A stretch of DNA of 10,891 bases from Candidatus Nomurabacteria bacterium (GTDB taxonomy: Bacteria > Patescibacteriota > Minisyncoccia > Phycocordibacterales > UBA9973): NCBI GenBank assembly GCA_023267315.1, contig JAHFNN010000026.1:1-10891 (forward strand). The letters run 5' to 3'. Below the pieces are notes generated by a model. That model was not told the origin of the DNA and searched no databases. It saw only the letters and a list, made by a program, of their open reading frames with translations. The stretch's first letter is position 1. Every line of letters begins with the position of its first letter. This document shows, one piece after another, positions 1-5,574 of the stretch. The translations under genes were made by a program, and so were the position numbers.

Positions 1-2056
1 ATACATCACAAGTCACATACACCGTCGGCAAGAAGTGCATCTCCACTGCAATCTCACCGTTACCTTCACACGCTTCACAACGACCACCTTTCACATTGAA
101 CGAAAATCGATTTGCTTTCCATCCACGAAGACGAGCTTCTTCTGAAGTCGCAAACAAATCACGAATGTGTGTAAAACATCCCGTATACGTTGCAATGTTT
201 GAACGAGGTGTACGACCAATTGGTGATTGATCGATTAATATTGCACGAGATAAATATTCAGTACCAGTGAATGATGCCGCATTATATATTTTTGCGCTTC
301 GGTATGCGCGTTCATAACGTGCTTGGAGGTTTTTGTGAAGGATCTCATACATGAATGAACTTTTTCCAGAACCAGATACACCAGTAATAGCCACGAGTCG
401 CCCGAGTGGAACTTCTACATTTAAATTTTTGATACTAAATACTTTTCCACCAGCAATCTTAAGTGAACCCTTATCGGCATCGCGGCGCTTTTCAGGAATT
501 TCAATTTTCGCTTCACCACGTAGATACGCAAGTGTACGAGATTTTGAAGGATTTGTTTTTGCATCAAGCAGTTTTGGTAGCCAATCTGCGACAATGACTT
601 CCCCACCATGCACACCAGCCTTTGGACCGATATCAATAATATAGTCAGATGCATAAATGGTTTCTTCATCGTGTTCCACAACTAAAATAGTATTACCGAG
701 ATCACGGAGGTCTTCGAGTGTTTTAATGAGACGAGCATTGTCGTGTTGATGGAGTCCGATAGTTGGCTCATCGAGAACATAGAGTGCACCAACGAGTCGA
801 GAGCCCAATTGTGACGCCAGACGAATACGTTGTGATTCACCGCCCGAGAGTGTTGATGCTCGTCGATCGAGTGAGAGATATTCCAAACCAACATTCAACA
901 TGAATTGAAGTCGAGCCTCGATTTCTTTAATCACTACTTTTGAAATTTCTTTTTCCTGTGGAGTCAGTTTGAGATCAATAAAAAAATCTGTCGCATTTTC
1001 AATTGAAAAACTAGTGAGATTTACGATATTTACTTTTTTTGAACCAAGGAACACATTCAATGCTTCAGGTCGCAAGCGCGCACCGTTACATATATCACAT
1101 AATTCTGATCCACCAAAAAATTTAGTTCCCAATCCGTTACATGCGGGACATGCACCGTACGGAGAGTTGAATGAAAATAATCGTGGTTCAACTTCTGGAA
1201 ATGAGAAACCATCGTTTGGACAAGAGAATTTATTGGAGAGAATTGTTTCTTCTTCTCCCACTTTAATCGCGACTAATCCTTCTGCTTCAAGAAGTGACCG
1301 TTCAACAGCTTCTGAAAGACGCATCTTGCTATCCGCTGGTGAATCTTTAAATTCATGAAGTGCGAACGAGTCGACTAATATATCGATTGTGTGTTTCTTC
1401 TGTTTCGAAAGCTCAATGCGATCACGCAAATTTTTTACCACACCATCCAGACGCACTTTCTGGAAACCCTTGCCCAACATATCGTAGAGCAACTGATAGT
1501 ATTCACCTTTGCGACCACGTACTACAGGAGCATAAATTTCAACGGGAATTTCATTCCATTCAACACCCATGACTGATTTCTTTCCCTTGTTTGATTTCGC
1601 ATATTCATCCACTTTTCCAAGTACAAAAGCAATAATTTCTTCATTTGAAAGTTTCTTAATTTCTTCTCCACAGGTAAGACAGTGAGGATGACCAATGCGC
1701 GCATACAGCACACGGAGATAATCGTAAATTTCAGTAATGGTCGCCACTGTTGAACGCGGATTGTTTGAACGAGATTTCTGGTCGATTGAAATTGCAGGAG
1801 ATAACCCCGTGATCTCATCCACATCAGGCTTTGGCATTTGATTCAAAAATTGTCGCGCATAGGCAGAAAGCGATTCAACATATCGACGCTGACCTTCAGC
1901 AAAGATGGTATCAAATGCGAGCGAGCTTTTACCTGAACCTGACATACCAGTAATAACCACCATTTTATTGCGTGGCATCGTAACCGTTATATTTTTTAGG
2001 TTGTGTGTCCGAGCTCCTTTTACAACGATATTTTCTTGTGGCTGGCTGTTTTTCAT
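1..2056 (-). CDS. uvrA: UvrABC excinuclease subunit A (N-terminal ~685 residues; 3' end outside window)
   Basis: UvrA is the ATP-dependent damage-sensing subunit of nucleotide excision repair and loads UvrB on DNA. Seen, numbering from the ATG at 2056: a KGARTHNL start typical of UvrA; first Walker A GMSGSGKSS near residue 37 followed by FAEGQRRYVESLS; a zinc-site region near 278 reading CPND then CPAC about 26 residues on; ABC signature LSGGESQRIRLASQ near 402 with Walker B and LDEPTIGLH; second Walker A GVSGSGKSS near 556; and GGRCEACEGN then IAVEMHFLP before the window edge. The frame is open to base 2. UvrA is usually about 940 residues, so roughly the last quarter is missing here. An in-frame ATG at 2083 would add nine residues; 2056 is preferred because UvrA N-termini are short and that ATG overlaps a leader ORF stop as ATGA. 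No Shine-Dalgarno is visible. Odd: the second Cys of the first zinc pair is Asp. Confidence 0.97.
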   Translation of the reverse strand, partial: MKNSQPQENIVVKGARTHNLKNITVTMPRNKMVVITGMSGSGKSSLAFDTIFAEGQRRYVESLSAYARQFLNQMPKPDVDEITGLSPAISIDQKSRSNNPRSTVATITEIYDYLRVLYARIGHPHCLTCGEEIKKLSNEEIIAFVLGKVDEYAKSNKGKKSVMGVEWNEIPVEIYAPVVRGRKGEYYQLLYDMLGKGFQKVRLDGVVKNLRDRIELSKQKKHTIDILVDSFALHEFKDSPADSKMRLSEAVERSLLEAEGLVAIKVGEEETILSNKFSCPNDGFSFPEVEPRLFSFNSPYGACPACNGLGTKFFGGSELCDICNGARLRPEALNVFLGSKKVNIVNLTSFSIENATDFFIDLKLTPQEKEISKVVIKEIEARLQFMLNVGLEYLSLDRRASTLSGGESQRIRLASQLGSRLVGALYVLDEPTIGLHQHDNARLIKTLEDLRDLGNTILVVEHDEETIYASDYIIDIGPKAGVHGGEVIVADWLPKLLDAKTNPSKSRTLAYLRGEAKIEIPEKRRDADKGSLKIAGGKVFSIKNLNVEVPLGRLVAITGVSGSGKSSFMYEILHKNLQARYERAYRSAKIYNAASFTGTEYLSRAILIDQSPIGRTPRSNIATYTGCFTHIRDLFATSEEARLRGWKANRFSFNVKGGRCEACEGNGEIAVEMHFLPTVYVTCDV

Positions 2057-2202
2057 ATTTTTATAGAGTTCTCGGTCACACATAATTTTCTGCTGAAAAT
2101 TTGCGCGACCCCGCCTCGCGCCGTCGCGCTCCGGCCTTGCGAAGCTCCAAGTCTTCGCTTCTCACCTTTGACTATTATTTTATCAGTATCTGGTTTTTTC
2201 AT
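2053..2202 (-). CDS. Possible 49-codon uvrA leader ORF
   Basis: A small reading frame starts at the ATG at 2202 (MKKPDTDKIIVKGEKRR...) and ends in a TGA that overlaps the uvrA ATG as ATGA, a geometry typical of translational coupling. It lies wholly within the transcript expected from the promoter at 2263-2290. Its middle third is encoded by a 75% GC element with two inverted repeats, giving a basic stretch rich in Arg, Gly, Ala and Ser (residues about 16-33). No Shine-Dalgarno, domain, membrane segment or known family is visible. The frame continues upstream to 2370 into the methyltransferase gene, so its openness may be chance. It could be a real leader peptide, or a non-coding leader that happens to be open. 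Confidence 0.25.
   Translation of the reverse strand: MKKPDTDKIIVKGEKRRLGASQGRSATARGGVAQIFSRKLCVTENSIKI
2103..2158. repeat. GC-rich palindromic element with two inverted repeats
   Basis: This 56-nt stretch is 42/56 G+C (75%), far above its AT-rich surroundings. It contains two separate perfect inverted repeats: GCGCGAC (2103-2109) with GTCGCGC (2123-2129) around a 13-nt loop, and GCGAAG (2139-2144) with CTTCGC (2153-2158) around an 8-nt loop. In the uvrA transcript both would form hairpins just ahead of the start codon. The look resembles bacterial palindromic units (REP-like or Rickettsia-type elements), but only one copy is in this window, so repeat status is inferred. Confidence 0.5.
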
Positions 2203-2212
2203 AACATAAGCG

Positions 2213-2237
2213 CACCCGCCAAGTACGCTTGGGGGTG
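2213..2237 (-). promoter_or_regulatory. Strong hairpin in uvrA 5' leader
   Basis: CACCC (2213-2217) pairs with GGGTG (2233-2237), and CCAAG (2219-2223) pairs with CTTGG (2228-2232). This gives a 10-bp stem with a one-base bulge (2218) and a 4-nt loop. It lies about 20-45 nt downstream of the inferred uvrA transcription start. No T-run follows on either strand, so it is not a standard intrinsic terminator. It could be an mRNA-stabilising or regulatory structure, or a factor-dependent 3' end for the uvrB-methyltransferase transcript. Confidence 0.5.
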
Positions 2238-2262
2238 TATATCTATATTCAATTACAGGTTT

Positions 2263-2290
2263 ATTATACCATATAATCGAGTTTTGAAAA
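2263..2290 (-). promoter_or_regulatory. uvrA promoter (sigma70-like, extended -10)
   Basis: On the minus strand a perfect TATAAT (2263-2268) is preceded by TGG, an extended -10. A TTTTCA -35-like box (2285-2290) lies 16 nt upstream. It sits between the methyltransferase stop (2300) and uvrA. The expected start is near 2256, giving a leader of about 200 nt. This is the best promoter in the window. No LexA-type palindrome was recognised next to it. Confidence 0.65.
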
Positions 2291-2299
2291 GAATGAATC

Positions 2300-2950
2300 T
2301 TAGAATTTGGTAAATCGGTGGACTTCACTTCGAGGCAATATTTCAGCCCTAAAACAACAGCAAAATTCACCTGAAGACACTTTCTCTTTATTTATTGTAT
2401 CAATACGAGTTTCTTCTAGCGAGTCTTTTTGGTACATAAATGAAAGATCATTCTTGAGTTCCTCTAAGAGTTTTTCATATGAATGAATACCGTAAATAAT
2501 GAGATCAGTATATATAACAAGCTGCCCACCTGGTCGAAGGATTCGAATAGCTTCATTCAAAAGATTACGGCGCTCGATGTAAAAAGGATCTTCATTTTTA
2601 CTTGTTCGTAAAATCGGTCGATTAATCGAACCATTCTTATTATTTATTGTGACGCTATCGCCATCACGATCCCAATCATGATGAATTGGTGCCGACAATG
2701 TATTCGAAATAACAACCTCATCAACTGAGTTGTCGGGTAAATTTATTGTTGTCGCATCAGACACCACGAGTACTGGATCGAGAGGAATGGTATACCCATT
2801 CTTAACATGAGTTTCGAGTGCCTTCTTCGCAAACTCAATATTTTCTTCACTTACATCGATAGCTGCATATTCATCCTCGGTCTTCCAAGGAATTCGATAT
2901 CGAACAAAATATGGAGTTCTTCCGCCACCAAGTTCTAAAATTTTTCTCAT
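2300..2950 (-). CDS. Class I SAM-dependent methyltransferase (substrate unknown)
   Basis: This 216-residue protein has a class I (Rossmann-fold) methyltransferase layout. Seen: motif I ILELGGGRTPY at residues 4-14 right at the N-terminus, with the glycine-rich SAM loop; an acidic end of strand 2 in AAIDVSEENIE (Asp32); VSDATTINLPDNSVDEVV at 63-80 for strands 3-4; and the post-motif helix and strand RILRPGGQLVIYTDL at 136-150. An insertion of about 35 residues (90-125) with several Asp and Asn follows strand 4 and probably shapes the substrate site. The C-terminus carries three consecutive Cys (197-199), of unknown meaning. The start ATG is 5 nt after the uvrB stop, so it is very likely co-transcribed and coupled with uvrB. 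No Shine-Dalgarno is visible. The substrate (DNA, RNA, protein or small molecule) cannot be told; position beside uvrB need not mean a repair role. Confidence 0.85.
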   Translation of the reverse strand: MRKILELGGGRTPYFVRYRIPWKTEDEYAAIDVSEENIEFAKKALETHVKNGYTIPLDPVLVVSDATTINLPDNSVDEVVISNTLSAPIHHDWDRDGDSVTINNKNGSINRPILRTSKNEDPFYIERRNLLNEAIRILRPGGQLVIYTDLIIYGIHSYEKLLEELKNDLSFMYQKDSLEETRIDTINKEKVSSGEFCCCFRAEILPRSEVHRFTKF

Positions 2951-2955
2951 ATTTT

Positions 2956-5061
2956 TTATTCTTCAGCTGAATTTTCACGAGCCATTTTTTGTTTCAAAAC
3001 AACAATTTCATCTCGAAGGATCGCCGCCGTTTCGAAATCCAGTTCTTTTACCGCTCGACTCATTTCTTTTTCTTTCAGCTTAATTATTTTATCATAGACA
3101 ACATTTTTACGTTCTTCATCAGAGAGACGTGAGAGTTTCTTTTCTTCTTTTTTATTGAGCGCTTTTGACGCTCGTTCAAAAATCTGCACATCAAGCGAGA
3201 GTTCGGCATTCACTGCTTTGGCATGTTCAGACTCCATTTGCTCTGTAATATCTTTGATCTGTTTTTTAATAGTCTTTGGTGTGATGCCATGTTTCGTATT
3301 GTATGCAACCTGAATCGCACGACGACGATTAGTCTCACTGATCGCCCGCTCCATCGAACCAGTCATATTATCAGCATACAGAATCACCCGGCCAAGGACA
3401 TTTCGCGCTGCACGACCAATCGTCTGAATGAGTGATGTTTCGCTTCGCAAGAATCCTTCTTTATCTGCATCCAAAATTCCAATAAGTTCTACCTCTGGCA
3501 AATCCAAACCTTCACGGAGCAAGTTCACACCGACAATACAATCAAACTCCCCTTTTCTAAATTGTGTGAGAATTTTTATGCGATCGATTGTTTTGATATC
3601 ACTATGTAAATATTCAGCTTGGATTTTACGTTCCTTAAGATACGCTGCCAAATCTTCAGCCATTTTCTTGGTCAACGTTGTCGCGATCACACGTCCACCA
3701 CCTTTAATTGTTTTTTCTGTTTCTTCTATAAAGTCTTGAACCTGACCTGGATATTTTCCTTTTGGTACGATTGGCTTCAAAGAAATCTCAGGATCAATAA
3801 GTCCAGTTGGACGAATGATTTGCTCTACGATTTGATCACTCTTTTCTCGCTCAAAATCAGAAGGTGTTGCTGAGGTGTAAATCACCTGCCCAATACGCTC
3901 TTCAAATTCTGGAAACTTGAGTGGACGATTATCCTGTGCTGAAGGTAGTCGAAAGCCGAATTCCACCAGCGTTTTTTTTCGGGAAGCATCACCAGCGTAC
4001 ATTCCTCCAAGTTGTGGTACCGTCACGTGCGATTCATCAATCACCGTCAAAAAATCAGGACTTCCATCTTCTTTATGCGGGAAATATGAAAGTAATGTTT
4101 CTGGTGGATCCCCTGCTTTTTTACCTGAGAGATGGCGCGAGTAATTTTCAATACCAGAACAGTATCCGATTTCTCGAATCATCGCCAAATCATAATTTGT
4201 ACGACGCTTAATACGCTCAGCTTCCAAAAGCTTTCCTTCTTTTTCAAATTTTTTGAGTTGAGTTGCGAGCTCTGCCTTGATAGCCTTCAATGCCTTATCT
4301 TTCTTTTCCTTATTGGTCAAAAAGTGCTTCGTTGGGAAAAGAAAAATAGATTGTGGTTCTTCCAAAATTTGTGATGTCACTGGGTCAATCTTTAGGATTC
4401 TTGAAATCTGTCCACCCAAAAATTCAACACTATACGTAAAGGTTTCCGACACCGGCATAATTTCAACTTTATTACCGATTGCACGGAATTGGCCTGACGA
4501 GAGATCGGCATTGGTACGCACAAAGTGAATCGAAATCAAATTCGAAAGAAAATCAGTACGTGCTATTTTCATACCAAGCTCAATATGTAAATGCTCTTCG
4601 AGATATTCTGCAGGTGAACCTAGACCATAAATACACGACACAGACGCAACAATAATCACGTCTTTACGAGTAAGCAGTGCTTGAGTCGAGGCGTGACGCA
4701 AACGATCGATTTCTTGGTTGATCTGCGCATCCTTCTCAATATAAGTATCAGTTACCGGCATATACGCTTCCGGCTGATAGTAGTCATAGTATGAAACAAA
4801 ATAATGCACCGCATGATCAGGAAAAAATTCGCGATACTCTTGTGCAAGCTGTGCAGCAAGTGTTTTATTATGGGCAATAATAAGTGTTGGCTTACTGTAT
4901 TGTTCAATAACATTCGCAATCGTAAACGTCTTTCCAGAACCAGTCACACCCAAAAGAGTCTGCTTTTGCATACCCTTTTTGAGTCCCGCCATCAATTTCT
5001 TTATAGCTTCCGGCTGGTCGCCAGCTGGAGCCCAGTCACTGTGTAATTTAAATACGCCCAT
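2956..5061 (-). CDS. uvrB: UvrABC excinuclease subunit B
   Basis: UvrB is the helicase-like subunit that receives damaged DNA from UvrA, verifies the lesion and recruits UvrC. The 701-residue product is complete and slightly longer than the usual 660-680. Seen in order: Walker A GVTGSGKT at 38-45; the aromatic beta-hairpin that clamps DNA, YYDYYQPEAYMP at 91-102; EYLEEHL and the UvrA-contact region at roughly 150-250; SGIENYSRHL at 302-311; Walker B/DEAD-type VIDESHVT at 340-347; helicase motifs TSATP (396-400), GVNLLREGLDLPEV (511-524) and QTIGRAARN (546-554); and a C-terminal UVR domain at about 656-691 (KELDFETAAILRDEI), the UvrC-binding coiled coil. The ATG at 5061 gives the canonical short N-terminus; no Shine-Dalgarno is visible. 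It lies downstream of an intrinsic terminator and heads a two-gene unit with the methyltransferase. No clear promoter was found for it. Confidence 0.98.
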   Translation of the reverse strand: MGVFKLHSDWAPAGDQPEAIKKLMAGLKKGMQKQTLLGVTGSGKTFTIANVIEQYSKPTLIIAHNKTLAAQLAQEYREFFPDHAVHYFVSYYDYYQPEAYMPVTDTYIEKDAQINQEIDRLRHASTQALLTRKDVIIVASVSCIYGLGSPAEYLEEHLHIELGMKIARTDFLSNLISIHFVRTNADLSSGQFRAIGNKVEIMPVSETFTYSVEFLGGQISRILKIDPVTSQILEEPQSIFLFPTKHFLTNKEKKDKALKAIKAELATQLKKFEKEGKLLEAERIKRRTNYDLAMIREIGYCSGIENYSRHLSGKKAGDPPETLLSYFPHKEDGSPDFLTVIDESHVTVPQLGGMYAGDASRKKTLVEFGFRLPSAQDNRPLKFPEFEERIGQVIYTSATPSDFEREKSDQIVEQIIRPTGLIDPEISLKPIVPKGKYPGQVQDFIEETEKTIKGGGRVIATTLTKKMAEDLAAYLKERKIQAEYLHSDIKTIDRIKILTQFRKGEFDCIVGVNLLREGLDLPEVELIGILDADKEGFLRSETSLIQTIGRAARNVLGRVILYADNMTGSMERAISETNRRRAIQVAYNTKHGITPKTIKKQIKDITEQMESEHAKAVNAELSLDVQIFERASKALNKKEEKKLSRLSDEERKNVVYDKIIKLKEKEMSRAVKELDFETAAILRDEIVVLKQKMARENSAEE

Positions 5062-5090
5062 AAAGACGAGTGTACCGCAAAGGAGGAAAT

Positions 5091-5129
5091 AAAAAAAGCG
5101 CTTACCGTATGGATATAAAGGTAAGCGCT
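5091..5129 (-). terminator. Intrinsic terminator after the proS-mreBC-tgt-DUF1653 operon
   Basis: A perfect 10-bp stem, AGCGCTTACC (5097-5106) with GGTAAGCGCT (5120-5129), has a 13-nt loop and is followed on the minus strand by a run of about seven T (5091-5097). This is a textbook Rho-independent terminator for leftward transcription. It sits about 105 nt past the DUF1653 stop and only 30 nt before the uvrB ATG, so it could also act as an attenuator in a uvrB leader. On the plus strand no T-run follows, so it is one-directional. Confidence 0.85.
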
Positions 5130-5219
5130 AGACCTGCATGCAGGGCGGTCTTAACATGGAGTAAGGTTCCCTGTACAACCCATAGAGAGTTTGTACAAAT
5201 TTTTACCATGAAGGAGGTG
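5130..5219 (-). ncRNA. Candidate structured RNA (two hairpins ahead of the terminator, with an anti-Shine-Dalgarno-like head)
   Basis: Between the DUF1653 stop and the terminator the minus-strand transcript can form ordered structure. An outer stem, CATG plus GTAA (5155-5158 and 5161-5164) with TTAC plus CATG (5203-5210), has a 2-nt bulge. An inner 7-bp stem, TGTACAA (5172-5178) with TTGTACA (5191-5197), is nested inside it. A second hairpin, AGACC (5130-5134) with GGTCT (5147-5151), encloses most of the 12-nt palindrome CCTGCATGCAGG (5133-5144). The terminator hairpin follows directly. Next to the outer stem the transcript reads CACCTCCTT (5211-5219), identical to the 16S rRNA 3' tail. It matches no RNA family I recognise. 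It may be a 3'-UTR-derived small RNA, a uvrB leader, or just a folded spacer. Confidence 0.35.
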
Positions 5220-5234
5220 CCGAGGAGATCCGGT

Positions 5235-5567
5235 CTAAGAGTACATCTCGTCTCTTATTTTCTCAAGTTTAGTGATTAGTTCCGGATCAGTAATTTTCTG
5301 GAATCGTGGAAATGTTTTTCCATCTTTGGTAACTGTCCCGGTAAACATTGCAAGTGGACGAACCCAGAAACGCTTCCCTGCTTTATACACTAAGGCGCTT
5401 TCATACAATGGTCGATATATCACGACCGCATCTTTTAAAAATTCCGCTGGATCATCACCATGAACACCACCGGATTCTGTACTAAAAGCCGTACCAATAA
5501 CTTCATATGCAAACGGCATCTCGGCTCTTTTAAAGTGGTAATAAAATCCTTTTTCTGGTTCTTGCAT
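5235..5567 (-). CDS. DUF1653 domain protein
   Basis: This 110-residue protein matches the DUF1653 family, small proteins of unknown biochemical role. Seen: GFYYHFK at 7-13, YEVIGTAFSTES at 21-32, VVIYRPLYE at 48-56, FWVRPLAMFTGTV at 67-79, and DGKTFPRFQKI at 82-92, in family order. Typical members are about 65-80 residues. This one has extra residues at about 33-46 (Gly-, Asp- and His-containing) and 57-66, plus a charged helical tail (93-110). It is the last gene of the operon, starting 7 nt after the tgt stop, and ends in TAG. There is no signal peptide or membrane segment, so it is probably cytoplasmic. Sharing an operon with tgt hints at an RNA or nucleotide link, but this is inference from position only. 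Confidence 0.85.
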   Translation of the reverse strand: MQEPEKGFYYHFKRAEMPFAYEVIGTAFSTESGGVHGDDPAEFLKDAVVIYRPLYESALVYKAGKRFWVRPLAMFTGTVTKDGKTFPRFQKITDPELITKLEKIRDEMYS

Positions 5568-5574
5568 ATAGATA

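Noticed and set aside
351..1576. Plus-strand ORFs of 60-130 codons across 351-1576
   Set aside because: They lie antisense to the uvrA frame, which is unbroken and matches UvrA motifs throughout; no family features in the antisense products.
5062..5130. LexA/SOS box for uvrB
   Set aside because: No CTGT-N8-ACAG or GAAC-N4-GTTC type palindrome was found near the start; the TGTACAA/TTGTACA pair has the wrong spacing and fits an RNA stem.
5101..5209. Minus-strand 35-codon ORF (MVKICTNS...)
   Set aside because: It ends inside the terminator stem, has no Shine-Dalgarno and no homology; the region is better explained as structured RNA.
5062..5234. tRNA gene or preQ1 riboswitch in the spacer near tgt
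   Set aside because: No GGTTCRA-type T-arm, cloverleaf or 3' acceptor pairing was found, and the spacer is downstream of tgt, not upstream.
5070..5279. Plus-strand ORF of 69 codons between uvrB and the DUF1653 gene
   Set aside because: It reads through the terminator hairpin and into the DUF1653 gene, has no ribosome-binding site at its start and no recognisable domain.
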